A stretch of DNA of 47,207 nucleotides from Methanocella sp. PtaU1.Bin125 (GCA_002067315.1 MVRA01000101.1:1-47207), one strand, 5' to 3'. Counted from the stretch's first letter, positions 1-8,141 are shown. The notes: generated by a model from the sequence alone, not told the origin. Program-made: numbers and translations.

Positions 1-103
1 CATGTTCATCTCGCCCGACCCGACGTTCTTCTCCCAGCTGATCGTTCTGGCGATACTGGCGGCGCTGTTCGAGGTAGGGCTGTTCATGTCGAAGTTTATC
101 TGA
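1..103 (+). CDS. tatC: TatC C-terminal end (partial)
   Basis: The window opens inside a gene whose last 33 or so codons end in TGA at 101-103. The peptide has the order seen at the end of TatC, the core membrane subunit of the twin-arginine translocase: a short SPDP turn, then a hydrophobic last helix (SQLIVLAILAALFEVGLF) with a Glu inside it and a short basic end. TatC families typically read TPDPxSQxxLAxPxxxLYE here. The next gene is a hydrogenase small subunit with a twin-arginine signal, a natural client of this translocase. The assignment rests on about 30 residues plus context, so another polytopic membrane protein cannot be excluded. Confidence 0.65.
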   Translation, partial: MFISPDPTFFSQLIVLAILAALFEVGLFMSKFI

Positions 104-289
104 TTGTCGCGGCTATCCTGCTCTGGCAGGCAGATGTGCGAGTTCCGCCATCTGTCTGTGAGGTATTTCGACACCTCGCGCGCGCGAGCGTGTGGCCGCC
201 AGGGGAACTTCTTGTGCCTTACGTCTTTGTGTCTGTGTCTCCATAGTTATTTGGTGATACGAAAAGGCTTTTAAGAGTAAGGGTGGAAA
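104..289. other. Intergenic region with CG tract and word-like tract
   Basis: No gene is visible here. An alternating CGCGCGCG tract lies at 177-184, of the kind that recurs in other intergenic regions of this window. From about 202 to 242 there is a run of loosely repeated words (CTTGTGCC, CTTACGTC, TTTGTGTC, TGTGTCTC), similar in style to single arms of the family A element but not in sequence. No complementary second arm is found nearby. AAGGCTTTTAAG at 264-275 may be the promoter of the hydrogenase operon. Confidence 0.4.
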
Positions 290-1519
290 GTGTATACAAT
301 ATCGAAAACGATGGTAACGGGCTTTGCGCTCGGTGATGGGATGGATACGGAGAGGCAGAAGGACGGCTCCGGCCTGCCGGCGTTCGGCAGGCGGACCTTT
401 TTGACGATGGCAGCGGCTGCCGGCGCGGCCGTGTTCCTCGCTTCGCACGCGCCCGCGGTGGCGGCGGCGGTAGCTGACGCTGACAAAAAGATCCTCTGGC
501 TCCGGGGCGCCGGCTGCGGGGGCTGCACCGCCTCGTTCCTGAACGGGGGCAACCCGGACATCCTGGCGGCCATCGAGAACATCCGCATCGAGCTGTCGTA
601 CCACGACGGGCTCATGGGCCAGCAGGGCATCTTCATCGACGAGAAGCAGGGAAACACCGAACGGTTCAACTCGATCGCCCGGATGGATAACCTGATCAAC
701 GCCGGCGGATACCTGCTGGTGGTCGAGGGAGCCATCCCCAACGGCCCGGACGGCAGCGGCAAATACGGGGTGATCGGGAGCCGGATCAGGAACGGCCAGA
801 TCGAGAGCCTGACCATGAAGACGGCCTTCCGGGACGCCGCCGAGAACGCCGACGCCATCCTGGCGATCGGCACCTGCGCGGCTTTCGGTGGGATATCTGC
901 CGCGGGCGGCTCGGCTACCGACGCCCGGGGCGTGGCCTACACGGGCTCGTCGCGGTTCAAGGGCATCATGGGCGAGCTCGGGATGAAGAAGGACGTGATC
1001 AACGTGCCGGGCTGCCCGCCGCACCCCGACTGGCTGCTGCTGACCATCGCCGACATGGTGACCGGGGCCCCGATCGAGACGGACGACTACCGCAGGCCCG
1101 CCGCCTTTTTCCGGGAAGCGGTCCACACCTCCTGCCCGCGCCGGGGGTACTATGACGACGCCCGGCGGGACGGTAGCCTGGCCGAGGGCCGCTGTCTATA
1201 TAATCTTGGCTGCAAGGGGCCTGTGGCGTACGCCGACTGCCCGGTGCGCCGGTGGAACGCGGGCGCCAGCATGTGCACCCAGACCGGGGGCCCGTGTATC
1301 GCGTGCGTCGAGCCGGAGTTCCCCGACGCGTTCTCGCCGTTCTTCTCCCGCATCGAGGACCGGAACCTGCTGGGCGGCATCAACATCGACACGGGAGCGA
1401 AGATCATCCTGGGCGGCGCCGTGCTGGGCGCGGGCATCCACGCGGTCAAGCGGATCGCCATCGGCGACAGCGATCGCGAGGAAGAGCCGCCGAAAGAGAA
1501 GGGCAAGAGGGGGCTATAG
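290..1519 (+). CDS. [NiFe] hydrogenase small subunit with Tat signal
   Basis: This is the electron-transferring Fe-S subunit of a group 1-like, membrane-bound uptake [NiFe] hydrogenase, 409 aa. A twin-arginine signal (RRTFL, residues 34-38) followed by an Ala-rich hydrophobic stretch marks export of the folded heterodimer. The mature part begins with the proximal-cluster motif CGGC (C76, C79), then GTCAAFGG and GCPPHPDW. The distal and medial cluster cysteines lie in HTSCPRRGYY, NLGCKGP, YADCPVRRW and CTQTGGPCIAC. A hydrophobic segment near the C-terminus (IILGGAVLGAGIHAV) could anchor it beside the cytochrome subunit. The GTG at 290 has a GGTGG only 3 nt upstream; ATG at 341 is an alternative that keeps the RR motif. 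The stop abuts the large-subunit start. Close to methanogen VhtG in layout, but the exact hydrogenase subgroup was not tested. Confidence 0.9.
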   Translation: MYTISKTMVTGFALGDGMDTERQKDGSGLPAFGRRTFLTMAAAAGAAVFLASHAPAVAAAVADADKKILWLRGAGCGGCTASFLNGGNPDILAAIENIRIELSYHDGLMGQQGIFIDEKQGNTERFNSIARMDNLINAGGYLLVVEGAIPNGPDGSGKYGVIGSRIRNGQIESLTMKTAFRDAAENADAILAIGTCAAFGGISAAGGSATDARGVAYTGSSRFKGIMGELGMKKDVINVPGCPPHPDWLLLTIADMVTGAPIETDDYRRPAAFFREAVHTSCPRRGYYDDARRDGSLAEGRCLYNLGCKGPVAYADCPVRRWNAGASMCTQTGGPCIACVEPEFPDAFSPFFSRIEDRNLLGGINIDTGAKIILGGAVLGAGIHAVKRIAIGDSDREEEPPKEKGKRGL

Positions 1520-3286
1520 ATGGTCAGGATCGTGATCGACCCGGTCACCCGGACGACCGGGGGGCTGCGCTTCGCCGCGGAGATGAGAGACGGCTCGGTG
1601 GTGGACGCGAGGTGCTCGGGCACCACGTACCGCGGCTTCGAGCAGATGCTCGTCGGGCGCGACCCCATGGACGTGGTCTATTATACCCAGCGCATCTGCG
1701 GGATGTGCTCCACGCCGCATGCCATCGCGGCGGCCGGCGCCGTCGAGAGCCTCTGCGAGGCGTCCGGGGAGGTGCCCAAAGACGCGCTGGTCATCCGCAA
1801 CATCCTGAACGGGCTGGCCTGGATCCGCAGCCACGTCGAGAACCTCTACCTCTCGTTCCTGCCGGACCTCGCCGACCCCTTCTACTGGGAGCTGTTAAAG
1901 TTTTCCGACACGGGGACCGCGCTGTACGGCGAGCTCGCGAGCCGCTTCAACGTCCCCGGCTACGCGTCGGCCGTCATGACGGCGCCGGGCAGCGCCTACG
2001 CGGACGCGGTCCGGTGCGTCAAGCTCATCGGCGAGACCGAGGCCATCCTGTCCGGCCGCTCGCCCCACGGGCCGGCGATCGTCCCGGGCGGCGTCACCGC
2101 AAGGCCGACCGCCTCGGATCTTTCGAGGCTGAAGTCGAACTACGCCGCGATCGTGGACTTCCTGGAACGGCGGCTCACCGCGCCGCTGTCGCTGGACCAG
2201 TGGCTCGCGAACACCCATGCGGGCACCCCGGACCCGAACTACATCCTCGATCACGTCAACGCCCTGCCGCTCAAGGACCTGTCGGCCGGAAAAGGCTGGA
2301 ACGACATGATGCTCTTCACCGTGTTCGGATCGAGGATGATGAGCAGCGACTTCCTGGCCCTGCCGGTCTATATCGAGCTGGACACGCTGGGCGGATACCC
2401 GCTGCTCGACCAGCTGATCGGTTTCCTGAACCACGGGGCGTTCTACCGGGTGCGGGATGGCTATGCGCCCCTCGACGCGGCGCAGGCCGACGCGTACCAG
2501 GTCGCACCCGGGTTCACGGCCGGCAGCCTGCAGAACCTGTTTGCCAGCGCCGAAAGCCCGGACCCCGCCCGGATCGCGGAACAGGTCGGCAGCTCGTTCT
2601 ACACATATTCCGGCGCCGGCCTGGCGGTGCCCCCGGCGGGCGGCGAGACCATCCCGGCGGGCAGCGCGGCCGACATCGACTATGCGGGCCAGAAGTACAG
2701 TTTCGTCAAGGCGCCGCGCTACGGCGGCGTTCCCTGCGAGGTCGGGCCCATGGCCCGGATGATCAACTCCCGGGAGCCGTTCATCTTTAACATCATGAAA
2801 ATGCTGCACGACAGCAACTCCCGGTTCGCCGCCGGCAAAAGGTACACGATGACCAGCGTGTACACACGGGCCCTTTCGCGCATGCAGGAGACGCTCGTCG
2901 TGGCCCGGTGGCTCGGCGACTGGATCAACAACGACCTCGAGGTACACGACAGCGCCCGGAGGTACTGCGTCCCGGTGACGCTGAAGTCGGGCCGGGCCGG
3001 CGCGTGCCTGACGGAGGCGCCGCGGGGCATGCTGGGGCACTGGATAAGGGTGGACCACAACAGCCGGATCGCCGGCTACCAGATCGTGTCGCCCACCACC
3101 TGGAACGCCTCACCGCGGGATAACGAGACCAGGTACGGCCCCATGGAGCTCTCCACCATCGGCATCAAGACCACTCCCCGGGGCAACATGCCCGGCTCGG
3201 AAGCCAACCCTCTCAGCCTGTACCATATCATCCGGTCCTTTGACCCGTGCGTGTCCTGCGCGGTCCATACCATTAGAGGGAAATGA
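1520..3286 (+). CDS. [NiFe] hydrogenase large (catalytic) subunit
   Basis: Catalytic subunit holding the Ni-Fe(CN)2CO centre, 588 aa. The four nickel ligands are present: RICGMC (C60, C63) and DPCVSC (C577, C580) followed by AVH. RGFEQMLVGRDP precedes the first pair as in the family. Two things are odd. The N-terminal PxTRxEGH motif reads DPVTRTTGGL, so the usual Glu and His are Thr and Gly. After His583, where the maturation endopeptidase normally cuts, only five residues remain (TIRGK), against roughly 15 in many group 1 enzymes. It starts directly after the small-subunit stop and overlaps the cytochrome gene by 4 nt (ATGA), so the three are one transcription unit. No maturation protease gene lies in the window. 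The partner layout resembles VhtA. Confidence 0.92.
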   Translation: MVRIVIDPVTRTTGGLRFAAEMRDGSVVDARCSGTTYRGFEQMLVGRDPMDVVYYTQRICGMCSTPHAIAAAGAVESLCEASGEVPKDALVIRNILNGLAWIRSHVENLYLSFLPDLADPFYWELLKFSDTGTALYGELASRFNVPGYASAVMTAPGSAYADAVRCVKLIGETEAILSGRSPHGPAIVPGGVTARPTASDLSRLKSNYAAIVDFLERRLTAPLSLDQWLANTHAGTPDPNYILDHVNALPLKDLSAGKGWNDMMLFTVFGSRMMSSDFLALPVYIELDTLGGYPLLDQLIGFLNHGAFYRVRDGYAPLDAAQADAYQVAPGFTAGSLQNLFASAESPDPARIAEQVGSSFYTYSGAGLAVPPAGGETIPAGSAADIDYAGQKYSFVKAPRYGGVPCEVGPMARMINSREPFIFNIMKMLHDSNSRFAAGKRYTMTSVYTRALSRMQETLVVARWLGDWINNDLEVHDSARRYCVPVTLKSGRAGACLTEAPRGMLGHWIRVDHNSRIAGYQIVSPTTWNASPRDNETRYGPMELSTIGIKTTPRGNMPGSEANPLSLYHIIRSFDPCVSCAVHTIRGK

Positions 3287-4014
3287 TGAAGGAGAAGGAC
3301 AGGAACAGGATGGTCGTCACCCGGCACACGACGCTGGAGCGGCTGACCCACTATGCCAACATCTTCTCGCTGGCCGGCCTCCTGGTCAGCGGCTTCGTCG
3401 TCTATCTCGGCCTGCCCTATCTACAGTACAGCGACGCGTACGCGATCCATATCATATCCGCGGCCGTCTTCCTCGCGAACAACTGGATCGTCATACCGTA
3501 CAGCGCCATCGCCGACGGCCGGCTGCTGGAGTACTGGTTCATGCCCTCGGACTTCCGCCGGCTCTGGGCGGTGATCAACAATTTCTTCACCGGCTCGGAG
3601 TACCCGAGGTACTCGATCTACGACGAGCGGAAGCGGAAATTCAGGAACCGCCTGCACCCGGTGACGAAGCTGCTGCTCTACTCGCACTACGCGGCGCTCC
3701 TGGTGGCCACCGTCACGGGGGTCGTGCTCTATTCGACCGCCATCGCGCCCATGGGCGTGAACATCTCCGGCATCATCATGACCGTCCTGGACTTCGCCGC
3801 GCCCGCGCTGACCCTGTCGGGCATGGAGCTGGCCCGGATGCTCCACCTGGCGGCCGCCTACTGGTTCATCATCGAGGTCGTCCTCCACGCCGGGCTCGTC
3901 CAGCTCGACCCGAGGAAGTTCCAGCACGTGAAGTCCATGTTCATCGACGGCCGGGAGGACCTGATGACCGACCCGACGGCCGAAATCATCAACATGCTCG
4001 AAGACGACGAGTGA
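3283..4014 (+). CDS. b-type cytochrome subunit of [NiFe] hydrogenase
   Basis: Integral membrane subunit, 243 aa, expected to take electrons from the exported hydrogenase dimer and pass them to a membrane carrier (methanophenazine in Vht systems; not shown here). Four hydrophobic segments lie near residues 24-44, 54-75, 125-147 and 185-210. Histidines suited to haem b ligation occur in them: LTHYANIF (H23), AIHIISAAVF (H56), YSHYAALL, and MLHLAAAYWF with VVLHAGLV in the last segment. The start overlaps the large-subunit stop; GAGGG sits just upstream. ATG at 3286 is an equal alternative start. The C-terminus is hydrophilic and acidic. The fold and operon position fit VhtC/HyaC-type cytochrome b; haem content is inferred. 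Confidence 0.85.
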   Translation: MMKEKDRNRMVVTRHTTLERLTHYANIFSLAGLLVSGFVVYLGLPYLQYSDAYAIHIISAAVFLANNWIVIPYSAIADGRLLEYWFMPSDFRRLWAVINNFFTGSEYPRYSIYDERKRKFRNRLHPVTKLLLYSHYAALLVATVTGVVLYSTAIAPMGVNISGIIMTVLDFAAPALTLSGMELARMLHLAAAYWFIIEVVLHAGLVQLDPRKFQHVKSMFIDGREDLMTDPTAEIINMLEDDE

Positions 4015-4074
4015 CGGTAAAGTCGCATCGCCGTATAAGGGCGCAAAGAGCCGGCGGATGACACATGTTCCGAT

Positions 4075-4245
4075 CAGGTACGCGATGATGAAAACCGGGA
4101 ATGGCCCTCATCGGCCGGCGGCCGCTCGCGCGCGCGTGCGTGCGTGCTCCTGCGCCGGCAGAGTATCGTTTTTCATCGTAATACCCGACCAGGACTCAGG
4201 TCATCGACCAATTCCCTGCGGCCCTTTTTCTGACATTCTATACGG
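4075..4245 (-). repeat. GC-rich intergenic element, family E (copy E3)
   Basis: Read on the minus strand, this stretch matches the 3' half of the elements at 15515-15795 and 35138-35480. Shared blocks in the same order are TCGATGACC, a short gap, CGGGTATTACGATGAAAAACG, then GCCGG followed by a long CG-alternating tract (4127-4136, extended by TGCGTGCGTG) and CGGCCGCCGG. It fills the gap between the convergent cytochrome and mobA genes. Similarity is partial and was judged by eye. Confidence 0.55.
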
Positions 4246-4246
4246 A

Positions 4247-4843
4247 TCATCCGGGCAGGTCTTCCGCGCGGTTAACGTTTAAAAAAGTCTTCAGCTCCGG
4301 GTCGATTATTCTGATCTCGTCGGAGGTGACGTAAACGACGTCCCTCAGGTGTTTCAGCGGCGCGGCGATACGGCGCTCGCCCTTACTGACGGCGGTCTCG
4401 ACCGCCCGGACCATCGGCTCCCGGCGGTAGACGGCGTGCAACGGCTCGATGAAGCCGTCGTTCCCGACGGGCACGGCCGCTTCGTGGCCCTTTGCCTTTT
4501 CAAATAACAGCTCGATGACACGCGTGTTCACCAGGGGCATATCGCAGGCGACGATGACCACGTACTCGCCTCGGGCCGCCTTCAGTGACGGCAGGACGCC
4601 GGCCAGCGGGCCGATGTCGCGCAGCTCGTCGTAGACGAAGACGTTATGGCCGTCGATCAGGTACGGGAACACGCGGTTGCGCTGCTCCTCGTCCCTCACC
4701 GAGACGATGATCTCGTCCACTAAAGGAGCGATCGCCTCCCGCACGTGGCAGATCATGGGCCGGCCGTTGACCGGCCTCAGCGACTTTTCCCCGCCCCCGA
4801 AGCGGGTGGACCTTCCGCCCGCGAGAATGATGCCCGACCTCAT
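4247..4843 (-). CDS. mobA: Molybdenum cofactor guanylyltransferase MobA-like
   Basis: Cytoplasmic nucleotidyltransferase, 198 aa, which would attach GMP from GTP to molybdopterin to make the guanine-dinucleotide cofactor used by archaeal molybdo- or tungsto-enzymes such as formylmethanofuran dehydrogenase. The N-terminus carries the family signature LAGGRSTRFGGGEK (residues 7-20). DIGPLAGVL and the metal-binding VACDMPL follow at the expected places, then a C-terminal NVNRAEDL, also typical. Full length for the family. No Shine-Dalgarno sequence is visible; a TATA-like ATTTTATACC about 25-30 nt upstream suggests a nearly leaderless message. The related moaB lies 10 kb downstream. A different sugar-phosphate or CTP:nucleotidyltransferase of the same fold is possible but less likely. 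Confidence 0.85.
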   Translation of the reverse strand: MRSGIILAGGRSTRFGGGEKSLRPVNGRPMICHVREAIAPLVDEIIVSVRDEEQRNRVFPYLIDGHNVFVYDELRDIGPLAGVLPSLKAARGEYVVIVACDMPLVNTRVIELLFEKAKGHEAAVPVGNDGFIEPLHAVYRREPMVRAVETAVSKGERRIAAPLKHLRDVVYVTSDEIRIIDPELKTFLNVNRAEDLPG

Positions 4844-4866
4844 TGCACAGGCATAATGATCGAAGT

Positions 4867-4876
4867 GGTATAAAAT
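4867..4876 (-). promoter_or_regulatory. TATA box of mobA
   Basis: On the minus strand the sequence reads ATTTTATACC, centred about 29 nt before the mobA ATG. With an archaeal TATA-to-start distance of about 25 nt, transcription would begin within a few bases of the start codon. Confidence 0.5.
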
Positions 4877-4949
4877 GCTTTATCTGGAGACACAGTCCGG
4901 CCGGCTACGCGCGAGGGCACATGCGTATGGCCGGATGAAGCAGGCGGAT

Positions 4950-6353
4950 TCAGAGGAAGAATAAGTAATAGATCAGCATTGCCAGCAGGCCCGTGATCAG
5001 GGTGGCCGCGAAGTTCACGCCGGCGTTGGAGAGAATCCTCTGATGCTGCAGGGTGGCGCCCAGCAGGCTGTCGATGTTCGTGCCGACGAATCCCATCAGG
5101 ACGGTCAGGAAGATCATGGGCCCGGCGCCGGAGCCCATCATGCCCATGAGGAAGGCGGATACTGCGATAGCCGCCGCGCCGAACAGTGACGCGGCCTCGC
5201 CCAGCGGCGACACGCCGCCGTCGGTGCCGGGGGGCACCCGCTCGAAGGTGGTGATCATCCAGGGCTGGCCTTTGTACGTGCTGCCGATCTCGCTGGCCAG
5301 GGTATCGGCGGTCGCCATGGCCATCGAGCCGAGGAATCCGACCAGGTAGATGGACTTGTCCACGATGCCGAAGTAGGGGATGTTCGCCGTGCCCACCACT
5401 CCGTAGAGCACCACGAATACCAGCGGCACGAAACAGTTGCCGAACACGTTCTTGTAGCCGCGGGAGCCGGCGTTCGCCTCGGCGGCGCCCAGCTTTTTCT
5501 TGTACCCGTACTTGTACTTGGTGAACAGGGCCCCGAGGAAGAGGAACACGAGGATGAGCGCGAACCAGGACAGCCCCTCGCCGAACACGATCATGAACAG
5601 CCCCAGCATCACGCCGCTCAGCGCTCCCGACAGGTCGACGGCGTTCAGCTTGTAGGACATGATGCCGATGGCGAACGGGATGGCCACCGCCACGGCGATC
5701 TCCGCCGGATCGGGCACCCGGGAATAGTTGAACGACGAGAAGAGCCACATGGCCATGCCGGCGCCCAGCGGGACGGCGATATCGTCCTCGTCAACGATAG
5801 TGTACAGCAGCGCGCCGGTGACCGTGCCGATCACCGACAGGAAAAACATGAAGTACAGCGGGTCTGCGCCATTCGGCACCGGGTATTCGCCCTTCACGAG
5901 GACCCAGGTGCCGAAGATGAAGGCGAACGCCGTGCCCATGACCAGCAGCGTGACGCTCCAGAACACGTCCCGGTCGCCCTTCGCCAGCAGGTTCACGATA
6001 GACGCGGTGCCTTCGCCGAACGCGACGGCGCCGATGACGGCGGCCAGGACATATACGGGAAAGTTTAGCACGATGGTGAGAATGGCCAGCAGGAGCAGGG
6101 CCCCGCAAAACTTCAGGGGCCCGAGCAGCACGCCGGCCTCCCGATCCTTCTCCGAGGCCATGGCCTTGAACAGCGGCGAGCCTTTCGGCATGTAGATGAT
6201 GCCGATGGTGCCCAGCAGTATCCCCAGGACGATGAGCTCTTTAGGGATGAACGGGAAGAGCAGCGCCAGCAGGCCCAGCGAGATATAGGCGGACTGTTTT
6301 TTAATCTCGTAGCTGATGCTATGTCCGGCTTCGCCCGGCAGCCTCGGATACAT
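4950..6353 (-). CDS. DUF92 membrane protein with prenol-kinase-like N-terminal half
   Basis: Polytopic membrane protein, 467 aa, about a dozen hydrophobic segments. The C-terminal half (from about residue 225) is a DUF92 domain: LGALFTKYKYGYKKKLGAAE, GSRGYKNVFGN, ATADTLASEIGSTYKG and ERVPPGTDGGVSPLGE are its hallmark blocks. In plants the DUF92 protein VTE6 converts phytyl phosphate to phytyl diphosphate. The N-terminal half has the spacing of CTP-dependent dolichol/phytol kinases (an AFGEGTASIV block, then a charged GDRDV and a hydrophobic GTAFAFIFG). The inference is a fused two-step kinase salvaging a prenol such as geranylgeraniol to its diphosphate. It is divergent from a cis-prenyltransferase homologue with 62 bp between, which supports a prenyl-lipid role. 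Substrate and activity are not established by sequence. Confidence 0.75.
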   Translation of the reverse strand: MYPRLPGEAGHSISYEIKKQSAYISLGLLALLFPFIPKELIVLGILLGTIGIIYMPKGSPLFKAMASEKDREAGVLLGPLKFCGALLLLAILTIVLNFPVYVLAAVIGAVAFGEGTASIVNLLAKGDRDVFWSVTLLVMGTAFAFIFGTWVLVKGEYPVPNGADPLYFMFFLSVIGTVTGALLYTIVDEDDIAVPLGAGMAMWLFSSFNYSRVPDPAEIAVAVAIPFAIGIMSYKLNAVDLSGALSGVMLGLFMIVFGEGLSWFALILVFLFLGALFTKYKYGYKKKLGAAEANAGSRGYKNVFGNCFVPLVFVVLYGVVGTANIPYFGIVDKSIYLVGFLGSMAMATADTLASEIGSTYKGQPWMITTFERVPPGTDGGVSPLGEAASLFGAAAIAVSAFLMGMMGSGAGPMIFLTVLMGFVGTNIDSLLGATLQHQRILSNAGVNFAATLITGLLAMLIYYLFFL

Positions 6354-6415
6354 AATCCCAGTGTAAATAGCGGATACGCAAAATACTTTACTCTATGAGC
6401 GTATTATGAAGTACC

Positions 6416-7057
6416 ATGCTCGTGCGACAGGTAGCTTACGACATCTACGCCAGGTCCATGCAGAAGAGCATCGCGGGAGAGCCGGTGCCCCGGTGCATCG
6501 CGCTGGTCATCTCCGACGCGGACCTGGTGGACGACCGCGCGATCGCCAAGCTTACCGAGCTCGCCGGCTGGTCTGCAGAACTGCACGTAGGTGAGATATT
6601 CATCTACGTCAGCATCACGGAAACCAGCATCGTCGTCACGCTGACGGAATCCATTCGCGACACGTTCGCGCACGCCGGCTTCCCGGCGAAGATCGTCTCG
6701 CCGGACATGGTCGCCGAGATCAAAGGCGACCGGCCCTGTAAGGTCAACATCTCCATCGGCTTCGGCGGCAAGCACGAGCTGACGAACGCGCTGCGGGAGA
6801 TTATGGACATGGTGAAGGCCGGAAAGATCAAGCCCTCCGATATCGACGAGGCCATGGTCGAGTCCCATCTGGTCTTCCGGAGCGAGCCGGACCTGTTCAT
6901 CCGGACCGGCGAGGAGCGGCTGAGCGATTTCCTGATCTGGCAGTCGGTCTACTCCGAGCTCTACTTCACCGACGTCAACTGGGAAAACTTCCGTAAAATA
7001 GACCTGCTCCGGGCCATCCGGGACTACCAGTACAGGCAGCGCAGGTTCGGCAAATGA
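6416..7057 (+). CDS. cis-Prenyltransferase homologue lacking catalytic Asp (NgBR/Nus1-like)
   Basis: 213 aa. The C-terminal third is typical of the undecaprenyl/dehydrodolichyl diphosphate synthase family: PDLFIRTGEERLSDFLIWQ (near residues 158-176), then YSELYF and W-x-x-F. The N-terminal motif HxxxxMDGNxRWA, which carries the catalytic Asp, is absent: at that position the protein reads RCIALVISDADLVDD and the helix after it is shortened. The protein ends in RFGK, an RxG motif at the extreme C-terminus as in the eukaryotic accessory subunit NgBR/Nus1 (which ends RLGK). It therefore looks like the non-catalytic partner of a heteromeric cis-prenyltransferase making the long polyprenyl carrier for glycosylation; such a two-subunit enzyme has been described in Methanosarcina mazei. 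The catalytic partner is not in this window. Confidence 0.8.
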   Translation: MLVRQVAYDIYARSMQKSIAGEPVPRCIALVISDADLVDDRAIAKLTELAGWSAELHVGEIFIYVSITETSIVVTLTESIRDTFAHAGFPAKIVSPDMVAEIKGDRPCKVNISIGFGGKHELTNALREIMDMVKAGKIKPSDIDEAMVESHLVFRSEPDLFIRTGEERLSDFLIWQSVYSELYFTDVNWENFRKIDLLRAIRDYQYRQRRFGK

Positions 7058-7082
7058 TGACCGCAGGAGGTTGCGCCCTTTT

Positions 7083-8141
7083 ATGATCTCCGAGACCGAC
7101 GTCAGGTTCCCCGACATCCCCTTCAGGAAGACGGCCATCCTGATCATCGTCGGGCTCGTCCTGTACTTCGGCTACCTGTACCTGGTCGGCTTCGAGACGG
7201 TGAAAGAGCAGCTCGCCCGGGTCAACCTCTGGCTCGTGCTGCTGGCCGTGGCCGTATCGCTGTGCAGCAACGTCTTCCACGCGGCCGGATGGTGGGTGCT
7301 GCTGCGCCACTTGAAATATAAGATTTCCCTGGGATGGGCATACATCATCTACCTGTCCAGTATCTTCTTCACCAACCTGGTGCCCTCGGCCGCGGTCAGC
7401 GGCGAGATCGGCAAGATCTACTTCATCCAGAAGAGCGTGCCCGACACCCGTGTAGACCGGACGTTCGCTGCAGGCCTGTTCAGCCGCCTGCTCGAGGTCG
7501 TGCCGACGGCGACCGGGGCCATCCTCGGGGTCGCCTACCTCGCGCTGTACTACGACCTGCCGCTCTGGGCGATCACGCTGTGCGCGATGATCGCCGTCAG
7601 CATCGCGATGGGCGCGCTGTTCGTCCTCGCGATCTCCATGAACGTGAAGCTCCTGCAGTCCACCGCAAACGCGGTGCTCGGAGTCGTGGCCGCGGTATTC
7701 AAAGGCCGCAACATGGACGGCGTCAGGACGAAAGTCGGCGCGCTGGTCACGCAGTACGACCGGAGCATCCGGGAAATATCGGCCAGCAAGACGCTCGTCG
7801 TAAAATCGCTGGCGCTGATCTACGCCGCATGGTTCTTCGACGTGTCCGTGGCGTACATCGCCTTCGCCGCCATCGGCTACGACATACCGGTCGGCGTGGT
7901 GATGACGATCTATTCCATGATGGTCCTCGTGACCCTGATTCCCGCATTCATCCCGGGGGGGCTGGGATACGTGGACGGGCTGATGAACGTGCTGTACAGC
8001 CTGGCCGGGGTGAACAAGAACGACGCGTTCAGCGGCACCTTCGTCATACGCTTTGTCACGCTCTGGTTCCTCACGGCCGTGGGTGGCCTGTGTACGCTTT
8101 ATCTGGCGAGAGCGACGGGCAAAGAGCGACCCGGGCCTTAA
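7083..8141 (+). CDS. Flippase-like membrane protein (LPG synthase TM / AglD-type)
   Basis: About 352 aa, with some eight membrane segments, of the lysylphosphatidylglycerol synthase TM region/UPF0104 family. Recognisable blocks are NVFHAAGWWVLLRHLKYKIS, SSIFFTNLVPSAAVSGEIGK, and the late GGLGYVDGLMNVLYSLAGV. In archaea this domain occurs in AglD-type proteins linked to lipid-linked sugar handling. The position 25 bp after the cis-prenyltransferase homologue fits a role at the polyprenyl carrier, by inference. GCAGGAGG lies at 7063-7070; ATG 7083 is used here with a long 12-nt spacer, while TTG 7071 directly abuts the GGAGG. No soluble aminoacyl-transferase domain is present, so it is not a full MprF. 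Confidence 0.8.
   Translation: MISETDVRFPDIPFRKTAILIIVGLVLYFGYLYLVGFETVKEQLARVNLWLVLLAVAVSLCSNVFHAAGWWVLLRHLKYKISLGWAYIIYLSSIFFTNLVPSAAVSGEIGKIYFIQKSVPDTRVDRTFAAGLFSRLLEVVPTATGAILGVAYLALYYDLPLWAITLCAMIAVSIAMGALFVLAISMNVKLLQSTANAVLGVVAAVFKGRNMDGVRTKVGALVTQYDRSIREISASKTLVVKSLALIYAAWFFDVSVAYIAFAAIGYDIPVGVVMTIYSMMVLVTLIPAFIPGGLGYVDGLMNVLYSLAGVNKNDAFSGTFVIRFVTLWFLTAVGGLCTLYLARATGKERPGP

Noticed and set aside
202-242. A fourth word palindrome ahead of the hydrogenase operon
   Set aside because: Only one arm-like tract is visible, with no complementary second arm or AT-rich centre, so it is listed merely as part of the intergenic region.
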